DNA of 47,912 nt from Clostridiales bacterium (GCA_017615325.1 JAGAAI010000026.1:1-47912), one strand, 5' to 3'; positions 1 to 8,311 are shown, counted from the first letter of the stretch. Notes: a model not told the origin generated them from the letters alone. A program made the numbers and translations.

Positions 1-61
1 AGATTAAACATTTGTGGGTGCCGGTTAGTATCCGACACCCACTTTTGGCACAATATTTCCC

Positions 62-130
62 GATTTTAGTGGCACTGACATACCGATTTCAGTGGCGCAA
101 TTCAGAGCGACGCGAGTGGCACTCTCGGAC
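62..130. mobile_element. Possible end of an IS21-type insertion sequence (remnant)
   Basis: The short word agtggcact occurs at 68-76 and 115-123, and the related words gattttagtggc (62-73) and gatttcagtggc (85-96) lie between them. Serial copies of short repeats of this kind are typical of IS21-family ends in gut Clostridia (recalled family knowledge). No istA or istB gene lies inside the window, so only an end or a relic could be present. A short open frame on the plus strand runs from about 79 to 270 (it contains the peptide TDFDEKLRKEVYRRLF); it has no convincing start and I do not recognise it. Confidence 0.3.
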
Positions 131-366
131 CGCCGTATTCAATTACTGATTTTGATGAAAAATTGAGAAAAGAAGTATATCGCCGGTTATTTAGGACTGC
201 GTCACTTGACTATCTTAAAAGCTTATATTTTAAAAATTGGAGCTCGGTCATCCCGCTTTTTCTGTTTTAGTTATACCATAAAGTTGGTCTAATTGTGGTC
301 AAAATGTTGGTCAGAAAACACCCATTGGAGTGTGTCTTTTTTCACCACGCTCCAATCTGAGCAATG

Positions 367-507
367 TCAATGAAATGCTAGGAGCATATATCTAAAAGAG
401 GTATTAAAACCGTTTATATATGAAGGCATCGTTTTTCGTGATGGCAAATCGAGATCACCAAAGTCATTGATAAAACTGACAAAAAACAACGTGACCTTGT
501 TACGCAT
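367..507 (-). CDS. Small 46-residue ORF, possible truncated transporter start
   Basis: ATG at 507 follows a good ribosome binding site (AAAGGAGC, about 6 bases before) and the frame closes at 367. It starts 21 bases after the stop of the upstream lipoprotein gene on the same strand, so it could be the last gene of that operon. The start MRNKVTLFFVSFINDFGD resembles the N-terminus of major facilitator transporters, but the sequence after residue 18 no longer does. This may be the stump of a transporter gene cut by the rearrangement that left the repeats at 62-130. The remainder of 1-366 holds no gene I can support. Confidence 0.35.
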   Translation of the reverse strand: MRNKVTLFFVSFINDFGDLDLPSRKTMPSYINGFNTSFRYMLLAFH

Positions 508-528
508 AATATCGCTCCTTTATTCACG

Positions 529-2757
529 TCACTTATAGTTCTCCTCAATATACAACTCGATCCTCGACCTCATCGAATGAGCAATATCTTTAATGTCCTT
601 ATGCTGGCTGTAGTAAGAATTGACCTCCTCGGCGATAATATTGTATAAGCCCCAATCCATTATCATGATCGTATCAACAGATTCCGTTGCCTTGCGGTAG
701 GATGCAATCTCCTCGCTGCTGTAATTCACACTATTCTCAGGGTCTCCGAAGAACTGCCGGTAATACATATCATCTCCCAGTTTAGTGTGATCCTGTGCTA
801 TATCAAGTGCTTCATCGAAGATATCCTTGTTCGTGGGGATTACATTACTGGTAAGCGCTGCTTTCTGAGCTTCGTCAGAGAACATGAACTCAATAAACTT
901 CATGCATTCTTCCGGATACCTAGTTCCTGCAGATACCGCAACCAATCCCTCGGGACATGCCACATGAACAGAACCATCCAGTGTAGGGAATCCTACAAAT
1001 CTCAGACCCTTTTTCATACCGAGCTGTTCACTGTGGTATACATTTGCAAAACTGATGTAGTGCAAATATACAGCAGTCTCCTTTGAATCAACAGTATCAG
1101 CGGATGCAAAGTAATCACTGCTGTAGCCCGGTGATTCTCCGTTATCTATAGCAAACTTTATAATCTTCTGCAATTCAGACTCATCGATAAACTCTCCATT
1201 CTTTATCAGCCTCTTGATGGGATATCTGATGGCAAAGTCGGCTATATTGCACGCGTATTCATCTCCGAAGATCTTGGGACTGTATGTAGATGTACTCATA
1301 TCATCCAAAGTCATGTTATCGTTATTTCCCGTATACTCTTCACTGCTCCATAATCCGAACATTACATATCCCGGAAACAGTTTATAACAATGCCCTTCAT
1401 CAAAATATAGATCATAAATGTTTTTGCTGATCGTATCCTCGCTTATGGTCTTGCTGTTTTTTACAAAGCCCGACATATCCATAACCAGCCCTGACCGTCC
1501 CATCTGATCGTAATCAAAGCTGTTGCCGTAAAAAATATCGGGAGCCTTGCCTGAAGTAAAATCCTTCAGCAGTTTAAGCTTACTTTCCTGTGCCTCTTCA
1601 GCATTGTTATAGCCGTATTCATCCTTATCGTAGTTTTCCACATTTATGAGGAATTTATCTTGTGATGTATTATACAGATATGCGGCATATGTCAGTGATA
1701 TATCATCCCCCGCATCATATCCCCTTACAGACAATCTCGTTCTTTGGGACAGATTGGATTCCGTATCCGGAACCATAAAAAGGACTTCAGAAGGAGCATT
1801 CGTATGTTTTTGCAAAATTACAAAATCGTTCTCATCAAAGACATACCACATCGGATCAAAGGAAGGTTCCAACGTAGGCTTGATCAGCATATTACCGATA
1901 TATGCTATTTCTTTCTTTGTCTTATTTGAAGGATCCAGTTCGTATATGATCCCTGCGTATCTGTCAACAGCATATCCGCCGGTTCTGCTAACCGAACTGT
2001 AATTCAGACCGAGATCACCACTGCTACAGACATGCTCTATTGTCTTCCTGTCAAAATCGATCTCGTAGTACTGCATGGTCGTGACCGCATCCAACACCAG
2101 ATAATCCTTACCATTATGAGTAAAATAAGTATTCTCGTCAGCCAATTCTCCCTCTTCTTCTATCGGGATCTGAGACACTACCGAATAGTCCGCGCCGATA
2201 AGATAGACGCAATCATCTTTTACGATGACAAAACCATCGTCTCTCCTGTAGATCAACGGCAGTCGCTCATTTATTATCATGAACAGATCCTCATTCTGTG
2301 AAACCAGAGTTCCTGTATCGAGATCATAAACATCAAAACCATAATAAGTACTGGCAACTATCCTGCCATTACCTATGGGACAAAAAGAACTTAAGAGCTT
2401 GTTGGAAGAATCAATATCAATGGTCTTATTCCATTTGGAAGAACCTTCATCATATGAACATAACATATAATTGAAAGTTTTATTGTCCCAATTATTATTA
2501 ATACAGACAGCTGTCTTTCCTTCATCAGATTCAACAATATAACCCAATCTATAACCGTCAACCTCAACGGTAGTAACCTCTGATAAATAATATCTGTCAG
2601 AAGGATCTTGCGGCATCTTTACATCTGATTTTGAAGTTGCTGTCTGATCAATACCGGTGTTCACAAGTGAACATGAACACAGAAGTGCACTGATTAAGAC
2701 AATAGATATCCTTGAAATACACCTTCTTGTCAGCATAAACCTTTTACACGCCAGCAT
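529..2757 (-). CDS. Lipoprotein: N-terminal propeller-like region plus solute-binding-like domain
   Basis: About 742 residues. ATG at 2757 is chosen over an upstream TTG because GGAGGTG lies 8 bases before it. A signal peptide with hydrophobic core ISIVLISALLCSC gives a lipidated Cys near residue 29, so the protein is anchored outside the membrane. Residues about 50-330 are rich in aromatic, Gly and Asp turns like a beta-propeller. Residues about 345-740 resemble family-1 extracellular solute-binding proteins: the segment with APDIFYGNSFDYDQMGRSG, and the late motif YPEECMKFIEFMFSDEAQ typical of sugar-binding proteins. No permease or ATPase genes are adjacent, so it may be a sensor or orphan binding protein. 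It overlaps the upstream gene by 14 bases, which implies translational coupling. Confidence 0.7.
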   Translation of the reverse strand: MLACKRFMLTRRCISRISIVLISALLCSCSLVNTGIDQTATSKSDVKMPQDPSDRYYLSEVTTVEVDGYRLGYIVESDEGKTAVCINNNWDNKTFNYMLCSYDEGSSKWNKTIDIDSSNKLLSSFCPIGNGRIVASTYYGFDVYDLDTGTLVSQNEDLFMIINERLPLIYRRDDGFVIVKDDCVYLIGADYSVVSQIPIEEEGELADENTYFTHNGKDYLVLDAVTTMQYYEIDFDRKTIEHVCSSGDLGLNYSSVSRTGGYAVDRYAGIIYELDPSNKTKKEIAYIGNMLIKPTLEPSFDPMWYVFDENDFVILQKHTNAPSEVLFMVPDTESNLSQRTRLSVRGYDAGDDISLTYAAYLYNTSQDKFLINVENYDKDEYGYNNAEEAQESKLKLLKDFTSGKAPDIFYGNSFDYDQMGRSGLVMDMSGFVKNSKTISEDTISKNIYDLYFDEGHCYKLFPGYVMFGLWSSEEYTGNNDNMTLDDMSTSTYSPKIFGDEYACNIADFAIRYPIKRLIKNGEFIDESELQKIIKFAIDNGESPGYSSDYFASADTVDSKETAVYLHYISFANVYHSEQLGMKKGLRFVGFPTLDGSVHVACPEGLVAVSAGTRYPEECMKFIEFMFSDEAQKAALTSNVIPTNKDIFDEALDIAQDHTKLGDDMYYRQFFGDPENSVNYSSEEIASYRKATESVDTIMIMDWGLYNIIAEEVNSYYSQHKDIKDIAHSMRSRIELYIEENYK

Positions 2758-3556
2758 CAAAAAACACCTCCACGATTTGATTCCTACGGACGATCAATTC
2801 GCAATAAGCGTATTTGCTTTTTAGATAATCACTGCTTTTAAAAATCTTATCTATCTCATCGCGACTGATGATCTGAGTTTGATCTTCGTTCGGATCCAGG
2901 CATTTATAGATACATTTGTCTGAAAGTTCATATAACACATGCCTATATACTGGCATTATATGATCTATATCCGCACTCTTTATACAGCTCTGAGTAGTCA
3001 GAAACCATTTCTTTGTTAATGAATCGTCGATAATATTATCATTATCATCTCTTATATACTCACCATGTAACAAGCAAAAATAGTCGTTCAATTTTATCAT
3101 CCCGTTTGGAGAATCACTTAATGGGAGATTAAAATCAGATTCCTCCAGCGATTTAATTACAAAACTTATATCACTGTCAAATACGAACTCTTCTCCGACT
3201 TTAAGCCCTTTAATATCTTCGTCAGAGTAATATACATCCAGGTATTTACTGCTCCTACAGGAACCCAAACCCGAATATTCATCTGCCAATGCAATATATT
3301 CTCCCAATACCAGATACTGTTTCCCATCCAGATTCAAAAACAATTGATCCCTACATACTCTCCCATTGTATTCGCCATCACGAAGATCACTATTCCGGAT
3401 GTAACCATCCGGAATAGTGTCATTCGTAATATTTGAACTCTCGGTTGTTTCGGTTCCCGTAGAAATTGGAGATTTATTACATGAACCGATGAGAAAACAC
3501 GAAGAGATTGCCAATACTAGGCACAAACAACGATTAATAGTAGTACCACTGAACAC
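2744..3556 (-). CDS. Hypothetical lipoprotein (270 aa)
   Basis: GTG start at 3556 preceded by GGGGG about 9 bases upstream; the start lies inside the end of the preceding gene (23-base overlap). The N-terminus has a hydrophobic stretch ending in the lipobox LIGSC (Cys about 26), so it is an exported lipoprotein. The rest is Asp/Ser/Tyr-rich with no motif I recognise. It is the middle gene of a three-gene exported-protein operon, and its product probably works at the cell surface together with the 742-residue lipoprotein. The function is unknown. Confidence 0.65.
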   Translation of the reverse strand: MFSGTTINRCLCLVLAISSCFLIGSCNKSPISTGTETTESSNITNDTIPDGYIRNSDLRDGEYNGRVCRDQLFLNLDGKQYLVLGEYIALADEYSGLGSCRSSKYLDVYYSDEDIKGLKVGEEFVFDSDISFVIKSLEESDFNLPLSDSPNGMIKLNDYFCLLHGEYIRDDNDNIIDDSLTKKWFLTTQSCIKSADIDHIMPVYRHVLYELSDKCIYKCLDPNEDQTQIISRDEIDKIFKSSDYLKSKYAYCELIVRRNQIVEVFFDAGV

Positions 3557-3989
3557 CTACTGTTGCCCCCAATCCTGATGCATTAGTAGCATTTGATGCA
3601 ATAACAAAACTATCAGTTGCTGAATGATTGATCCCTTCAAAGAATTCCCCTTGTTTCCATCTGCCCTTCTTACAATCAGTGTAAGAGTGCGCGGTAGCGA
3701 CTGTTGCTTTCGTGGTATGATTAGTTTTGTATAATCTGAAATTGATCTCTGTATTACTATTCGGCATTGTACCCGAAGGCATTGCGTTAAACGTATAACT
3801 AACAAGTTTTGACTCAAAGCCTGTCGAGCCTGAAAAGCCCACTGTCTTCGACGTACTGGCAAATCCTTTGGAATTCCCAGCAAAAGATATCGTTTGACTA
3901 TATGCGAAAGCATTAGCAAAACATCCAATTGTGAAAAAACAGGTAATTGTCAAGATTACCGCAAATTTCCGAAATTTCAGTTTGTTCAT
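3534..3989 (-). CDS. Small secreted protein (151 aa)
   Basis: ATG at 3989 with GGAGG 8 bases upstream. A classical signal peptide has hydrophobic core FAVILTITCFFTIG and an AFA cleavage motif before Tyr30, with no lipobox Cys at the cleavage point, so it is probably released or held by partners. The mature part is about 120 residues of Ser/Thr/Gly-rich alternating sequence, suggesting an all-beta fold. No family is recognised. It is the first gene of the operon that continues with two lipoproteins. Confidence 0.6.
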   Translation of the reverse strand: MNKLKFRKFAVILTITCFFTIGCFANAFAYSQTISFAGNSKGFASTSKTVGFSGSTGFESKLVSYTFNAMPSGTMPNSNTEINFRLYKTNHTTKATVATAHSYTDCKKGRWKQGEFFEGINHSATDSFVIASNATNASGLGATVGVQWYYY

Positions 3990-4124
3990 AAATCATTCCT
4001 CCATAGAATTATATCTCTTAGAAACTCTTCTAACTGACGTTTTTACCAAACATCAGCTGTTCTTGGATTCATATGCAAATGTGTCGCGTCTATATTTTAC
4101 ACCACTTTTGCCAGATCTGTATAC

Positions 4125-4148
4125 AAAAACAGGGCCACACGAACCCTG
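4125..4148 (-). terminator. Intrinsic terminator after the ORF6N gene
   Basis: Read on the minus strand: CAGGG, a 9-base loop, CCCTG, then TTTTTG. It lies 36 bases past the stop of the ORF6N gene at 4184 and separates the mobile element from the secreted-protein operon. Confidence 0.55.
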
Positions 4149-4183
4149 CTATGTCATTAACAATATAACTATTCACTGTTATC

Positions 4184-5161
4184 TTATCTCAAAATGAGCA
4201 CCGGATTTCCCATCATCGTTTTTATTGTCGCCTTGTAATCGTCGATATCTATTATCCGTGTTATGGTTGTTATCCTTTTGCCGGCATCCTTGCTGGATGC
4301 TCCGCAGTGATATACCTTCATATCCTTTGTTCCTTCGTCCAGCACGATATACCTGTCATGTGCGCGGTGCATGGATTGCAGAAACGTTATTGATCTGCCG
4401 GGATTCTCTGTAACGAAGTCATTGTACTCCGTCAATCTGAGTCTCGGTCTTGCTGTATTATCACTGATTATCGTGATCTTTACGGTTTTCTTGGAATGTG
4501 CCAGATGATGAAGTGTTTTCGTACCGATATAATCATCAATTATTGTTATCTTGCTCTTGGCACTTCTATATATCTTCTGGTAAGCTTCATCTGCTTTGAA
4601 AGGCTTACCGTCAAGGATCAGTATCTCTTCGTTGCCAATCCCCTGATCAAATAGCTTCATGAAATCAGACAGATCCGCTTTGGAAACCATGTTGTCCTTG
4701 ATCGCTCTTACCTGACCTTCCAATGCAGCCTGCCTTGCGGACAATTGGAATAGCTCCTGATTCGGAAGCAATTGCTTGTTTTGAGAAATATACTCACGCA
4801 TAGCCCTAAACACACGCATAATCGCCACGCTCTGACGTTCAGCAAGTTCCCCTTTCAAAACTGTAGCCAATTGATACACTCCTTGTTCAGTGAAGGCATA
4901 TGGAGGCTTTCTGCGACCACCATGACTTGATGTTGAATTTTTCAACATCAAGTTATCGAACTCATCCTGTGTAAGCTGAAACATAAAATCGTCAGGGAAA
5001 CGATTTATGTTGTGTTTAACTTGCAAATTCAAATATCTTGTTTCATATCCATATATCTCCGCAAGATCATAATCCAGCATTACCTGCTGACCGCGAATGG
5101 TATATATCTTATCTTTCAGCGTGGATTCGTCCACGATTATCAACTTGTTATCGTTTGCCAT
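4184..5161 (-). CDS. ORF6N-domain protein with half-HKD phosphodiesterase-like C-terminus
   Basis: 325 residues, start at 5161 with GAGGAG upstream. Residues about 10-100 match the ORF6N DNA-binding domain of phage and element antirepressor-like proteins: IRGQQVMLDYDLAEIYG, then NINRFPDDFMFQLT and the AFTEQGVYQLATVL stretch. The middle (about 125-170) looks helical. Residues about 200-300 resemble a phospholipase-D-type fold, with H268-x-R270-x4-D275 (HDRYIVLD) followed by YHCGASSKDAGKR. An HxR variant of the HKD motif may retain or lack activity. Such proteins occur as accessory genes of phages and integrative elements. It is the last gene on the minus strand of the mobilizable element; whether it is cargo or a regulator is unknown. 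Confidence 0.7.
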   Translation of the reverse strand: MANDNKLIIVDESTLKDKIYTIRGQQVMLDYDLAEIYGYETRYLNLQVKHNINRFPDDFMFQLTQDEFDNLMLKNSTSSHGGRRKPPYAFTEQGVYQLATVLKGELAERQSVAIMRVFRAMREYISQNKQLLPNQELFQLSARQAALEGQVRAIKDNMVSKADLSDFMKLFDQGIGNEEILILDGKPFKADEAYQKIYRSAKSKITIIDDYIGTKTLHHLAHSKKTVKITIISDNTARPRLRLTEYNDFVTENPGRSITFLQSMHRAHDRYIVLDEGTKDMKVYHCGASSKDAGKRITTITRIIDIDDYKATIKTMMGNPVLILR

Positions 5162-5223
5162 AATCTTTGTTCTCCTCAGATCCGTAACATCTATAATATA
5201 GTTCAGGTTCTTATATTAAACAA

Positions 5224-6234
5224 TCAAAAATAGAGTCTCTCTGCTCGCAAATGCTGCAACCATGCTCTCGCTCCCGAATATCCCAGAAACAATAATACTT
5301 GCATCAGTATCAGGTTTACAGGCACCACGCTCCTAATCTCGCCGGCAAGGAACATAGTAACAACAAGATCGGCAACTACCGCAATAACAGTATGTCTGTC
5401 CCATTGGTGTTCTCTTATATAAGCTGCATATCTATATGAGACAAATAATATTCCTGTTTCGACAGCACCGATTATTGCCACGATCACAAGAATGCATATT
5501 ACCCAATACAGCACAGCAGACGCGGTAGGATTATCGATTGCTTCCACCACTCCTGCGATACTACGACCTGCATATTCTGTAAGCCCATAACCAGTCACTA
5601 ATATACTCCAAAGTCCAGAGAAGAAGTTCACTGTATCCTCAACTATCACAGGCTCCTTCCAAACCTGTGATAATGTCGCTATCAGGCTGAACATCACAAG
5701 AGAGACAAGCTCAACATAATATGTCTTGGTCATGGTATCGTACTTCTTGATAATTGCAGATGTTTTCTCCTTGTATTCCTGAGACGCTTTCCTTTTGTGT
5801 TCCTTGTACTCCCACTCCAATCTCTGACGGTCTGACTTGATCATGTTCTCGGCTTTGTTCTTTATCTCTCGATCAAGATTCTCTTCACGATCACAAACCT
5901 TACTCGCACGAGCAGCAAGAATCTCAGCCTGTCTGTTACAGGCTGAGACCTTGTCCTCTGATTCTCTTTGGAGTTTCAACGCTTCTTCCATCATAGCCTC
6001 GCTCTTTTGGAGTTGCAGGTCGCTTTTGCTTAAGCTCTCTATCTTTTCGTTCAGAGATACTATCGTCTCGCTTTTCTTCTGAAGCTCGCTCATTAGTTTT
6101 GAGTTCTCTGAGGAAAGAGTCGATATCTCCTCTTGTGCTTTGGAGCGCTCCGTTATCTCCAGATCCAGCTGGTCCTGCATCTGCTCCATCATGGTAAGAA
6201 GCTCTTCTATCTTTAAGTTTTCTGAATCGTTCAC
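5224..6234 (-). CDS. Coiled-coil membrane protein of the mobilization module
   Basis: 336 residues from a GTG start at 6234 that has a textbook AAGGAGG 9 bases upstream, although that site lies inside the relaxase reading frame. Residues about 5-165 are Glu/Lys/Ser-rich heptad-like coiled coil; residues about 165-330 contain four or five hydrophobic spans (for example VELVSLVMFSLIATL and AVLYWVICILVIVAIIGAV). The predicted form is a membrane-anchored coiled coil with a cytoplasmic N-terminus. In related clostridial elements similar genes follow the relaxase, so it may link the relaxosome to the membrane or coupling protein (inference). Its first 100 codons overprint the relaxase C-terminus in another frame. 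Confidence 0.65.
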   Translation of the reverse strand: MNDSENLKIEELLTMMEQMQDQLDLEITERSKAQEEISTLSSENSKLMSELQKKSETIVSLNEKIESLSKSDLQLQKSEAMMEEALKLQRESEDKVSACNRQAEILAARASKVCDREENLDREIKNKAENMIKSDRQRLEWEYKEHKRKASQEYKEKTSAIIKKYDTMTKTYYVELVSLVMFSLIATLSQVWKEPVIVEDTVNFFSGLWSILVTGYGLTEYAGRSIAGVVEAIDNPTASAVLYWVICILVIVAIIGAVETGILFVSYRYAAYIREHQWDRHTVIAVVADLVVTMFLAGEIRSVVPVNLILMQVLLFLGYSGARAWLQHLRAERLYF

Positions 6235-7417
6235 TTATGGATTCCTCCTTATCCCTTATCTTTTTCTTCAGCTCTGCAATTCGCGAATCTGTTCTTGCAA
6301 TTTCTTGTTCTGTCTCGTCAGCTGCTCGTTTAATTGCAGTGATTCTTCCAGCCGCTCTTGCAAGGAATCGATCTCCGCCTGCTGCTGTTCCAAGATCGTC
6401 TGCATCTCTTCCTGAGCCTTCAGGATCTCCAAGATTTCTTCTAAGTTCTTTATATCGTTCATAAATCGACCTCGCTTTCTCTGTTATAAGTTTTGTGATC
6501 TCTTCCGCGATCTTTCTTATCTGTTCCCTTATGGAATTCCGCTCCTTTATCTCTCTATTGATCTGACACCTGTCGGCAACGTTTCCTTCCACTTCCATCT
6601 GTCTTGCGACTATCCCTTCGTGAATCGTCGGTTCCTTGTCTATCCCCTGTCTTGCATAGCTTCTGTGATCGATCTGTTCTTCCGGTTTGAGATATCTGTT
6701 ACAGTGTTCCGCCCAGGATGATCTCCACAGTTCCGCTTTTGAATGCGCATTCCAATCGTTTGCCGGGATCGATATCTTCTCCCAAAGATATTCCGTCCCT
6801 TTGCCTTGCCTGACTCTTGTTTTCTGATTGCCGTTTTCATCAAGCTGCGGTATACGGTACTGAGAAGTCTCTTCCCTGTTCTTCGGATCGTAAGAAGGCA
6901 GAGAAGGATCATAAACAGGTCGACCATGTTCATCTCTGCTGTTCGCGAAAACAGTCTTCTGTTTCTGAAGCCACTTCTCATGTTCATCGAAGCCTCTTAA
7001 TGTCAGCATGATGTGCGCATGCGGATTACCGTCGCCTTTATCATGCAACGCCCAGTCTGCGATCATGCCTTCGCTTACGAAGTTGTCCCGGATAAAACTT
7101 CTTACACATTCGATCTGTTCTTCGCGGCTCATCTCTGCCGGAAGGGCAACTTCGATCTCACGAGCGAACTGAGCATCAGATCTTTTCTCGATCTGCTGCA
7201 CTTCGTTCCAGAGTACTTCGCGGTTCGAATAACGCTCGGGAGCATTTTCGGGGAGCATGATCTCGCAAAGGATAACGCCGCCCTTGCGGGTGAAGTCGTG
7301 CGTGATGCCGGTCTCGTCGTTATACAATTTCTCGCCGGATCTGTAGGCGGCAGAAGCAACGGCGGATCTGCCACCTGCACGACTGATTATTTTTATCGAG
7401 CAATGGTATATTGCCAT
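5936..7417 (-). CDS. mobA: MobA/MobL family (MobQ) relaxase
   Basis: 493 residues; ATG at 7417 with AAAGGAGG upstream. The N-terminal 230 residues are a MobQ relaxase. Tyr25 in SAAYRSGEK is the expected nicking tyrosine, and the metal-binding three-histidine motif reads HDKGDGNPHAHIM (His125, His133, His135). The family nicks oriT, stays covalently bound to the 5' end and pilots the strand into a recipient using another element's secretion system. No coupling protein or secretion genes are present, so the element is mobilizable rather than self-transmissible. The C-terminal 160 residues are charged and helical and share DNA with two other ORFs in a second frame. The oriT lies just upstream. 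Confidence 0.9.
   Translation of the reverse strand: MAIYHCSIKIISRAGGRSAVASAAYRSGEKLYNDETGITHDFTRKGGVILCEIMLPENAPERYSNREVLWNEVQQIEKRSDAQFAREIEVALPAEMSREEQIECVRSFIRDNFVSEGMIADWALHDKGDGNPHAHIMLTLRGFDEHEKWLQKQKTVFANSRDEHGRPVYDPSLPSYDPKNREETSQYRIPQLDENGNQKTRVRQGKGTEYLWEKISIPANDWNAHSKAELWRSSWAEHCNRYLKPEEQIDHRSYARQGIDKEPTIHEGIVARQMEVEGNVADRCQINREIKERNSIREQIRKIAEEITKLITEKARSIYERYKELRRNLGDPEGSGRDADDLGTAAGGDRFLARAAGRITAIKRAADETEQEIARTDSRIAELKKKIRDKEESISERFRKLKDRRASYHDGADAGPAGSGDNGALQSTRGDIDSFLRELKTNERASEEKRDDSISERKDRELKQKRPATPKERGYDGRSVETPKRIRGQGLSL
6268..6462 (-). CDS. Small coiled-coil protein overprinted on the relaxase gene (64 aa)
   Basis: ATG at 6462 follows GAGGT at a proper distance of 6-7 bases. 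The whole 64-residue product is a Leu/Glu/Gln heptad coiled coil (EEMQTILEQQQAEIDSLQ and so on). It lies fully inside the relaxase gene in a different frame and shares its own frame with the 336-residue gene that begins 33 bases after its stop. The starts MNDIKNLEEIL and MNDSENLKIEELL look alike, so the two may be paralogues. It could be a soluble dimerisation partner of the membrane coiled coil. A good start site and regular heptads argue against chance, but the conservation of both frames has not been tested. Confidence 0.5.
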   Translation of the reverse strand: MNDIKNLEEILEILKAQEEMQTILEQQQAEIDSLQERLEESLQLNEQLTRQNKKLQEQIRELQS

Positions 7418-7521
7418 CTTCCGTTCCTCCTTTCATTGCGAGATAAAATGCTGCCTGCAAGGCTCCATCCAAGTGAAACTTGGTCTAGGCCAAGGAGCGA
7501 AGCGTCCTTGTAGGATTCCAC

Positions 7522-7622
7522 AAGGGCGACGCCCTTTGGTGCTGTCTGCACAAGACCCCTCGGAGAGCGCACTGTAATGTGGGCTATGCCCACATATAAG
7601 TGCGCCCTTAACAAGTTAAGGG
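7522..7622. other. oriT: Origin of transfer (oriT) with MobQ-type nic region
   Basis: On the plus strand TAAGTGCGCCCT at 7597-7608 matches the nic core of MobQ systems (pIP501/RSF1010 type); the expected nick is between G7604 and C7605. Directly upstream is a perfect hairpin ATGTGGGC-TAT-GCCCACAT (7577-7595), enclosed by GCGCACT (7567-7573) and AGTGCGC (7599-7605). Downstream is CCCTTAAC-AA-GTTAAGGG (7605-7622), and a further palindrome AAGGGCG-A-CGCCCTT is at 7522-7536. It lies between the relaxase gene and its accessory genes, the usual place. Confidence 0.8.
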
Positions 7623-7639
7623 AGGGGGTGGTGTCCGAC

Positions 7640-7933
7640 TTAACCTTCAGCATTGTTCTCACTCTTGGGCTCCTTTCCGTTCATTGCCTTAGTGAAGAAG
7701 TTGCCGTTGGTCTCCTGTCTTTTCAGGAAATTCATGAATCGGACTTTGTCTTCATCAACGGTGGGTCTGCCTAAAACAGACTCTACGATTCCGCCGAGTT
7801 CGATAAGTCTTCTTGTGCGTTTCTTGCGTTCTTCTGCAGTCTGTCTCTTCTTAAGATCTCGCTCCTGAGCCTTAAGCTGATCCTGCTTCTTCCGAAGTTC
7901 GTCAATACGCTCGTCATAAGTTCTCTGTGCCAT
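7640..7933 (-). CDS. DUF3847-like mobilization accessory protein
   Basis: 97 residues. A long charged N-terminal helix (RIDELRKKQDQLKAQERDLKKRQ) is followed by RKKRTRRLIELGGIVESVLG, which matches the conserved centre of DUF3847-type proteins found beside MobA/MobL relaxases in Clostridia (recalled). It is probably a relaxosome accessory protein; no activity is known. It sits 6 bases downstream of the MobC-like gene and just before oriT. Confidence 0.7.
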   Translation of the reverse strand: MAQRTYDERIDELRKKQDQLKAQERDLKKRQTAEERKKRTRRLIELGGIVESVLGRPTVDEDKVRFMNFLKRQETNGNFFTKAMNGKEPKSENNAEG

Positions 7934-7939
7934 GGTTCA

Positions 7940-8308
7940 TTACCTCCTTTCTCCAAACAGGTAGTTGGTTATTTCCAAGATCGTCTTCAGCCTCTCCGCG
8001 TCTGTCGGATCGAGCTGAGTCAGATCAGGATTTCTGTCAATCTTCTCTGTCAGATCACGAAGTGTGTCTTTCATAACAGAGAATGTTCGTATGTTGCCTT
8101 TGACAAGGATCTTCTGATACAAGCAGCTCTCGATAAAGAATGTCGCCTTGGTTAACCCTGTCATCGCGATTCTCGCTTCAATAAGATCCTTTTCCTTCTG
8201 AGTCATCCTGAAGTTAAGGAATATGTCTCTCTTCCTTCTGTGCTCATCCACTTTCTTCTTTCTTCTGCGTCTCTTCGGTGTATCAACCTTGCCGTATATC
8301 TTGCCCAT
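7940..8308 (-). CDS. mobC: MobC-like relaxosome protein
   Basis: 122 residues, ATG at 8308 with AGGAGG about 7 bases upstream. The very basic N-terminus (TPKRRRRKKKVDEHRRKR) is followed by NFRMTQKEKDLIEARIAMTG, the ribbon-helix-helix-like segment of plasmid MobC and related accessory factors. These bind near oriT, help melt the nic region and repress mob genes. It lies three bases after the integrase stop, so integrase, MobC, DUF3847 and relaxase are probably transcribed together. The assignment rests on motif memory and on position between integrase and relaxase. Confidence 0.7.
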   Translation of the reverse strand: MGKIYGKVDTPKRRRRKKKVDEHRRKRDIFLNFRMTQKEKDLIEARIAMTGLTKATFFIESCLYQKILVKGNIRTFSVMKDTLRDLTEKIDRNPDLTQLDPTDAERLKTILEITNYLFGERR

Positions 8309-8311
8309 TTC

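Noticed and set aside
317..343. Hairpin acaccc-attg-gagtgt followed by a T-run as a terminator
   Set aside because: The stem has a mismatch and only short arms, and no plus-strand gene upstream of it is supported; kept out as a feature.
5800..5830. Possible copy of the guaA 3' end (gtactcccactcc) as left attachment site
   Set aside because: It is within the coiled-coil coding region and encodes LEWEYK there; it does not match the end of this guaA (which encodes ATVEYE) over a useful length.
7393..7662. Minus-strand 89-codon frame across the oriT region
   Set aside because: It covers the oriT palindromes and overlaps the starts and ends of neighbouring mob genes; composition is explained by structure DNA.
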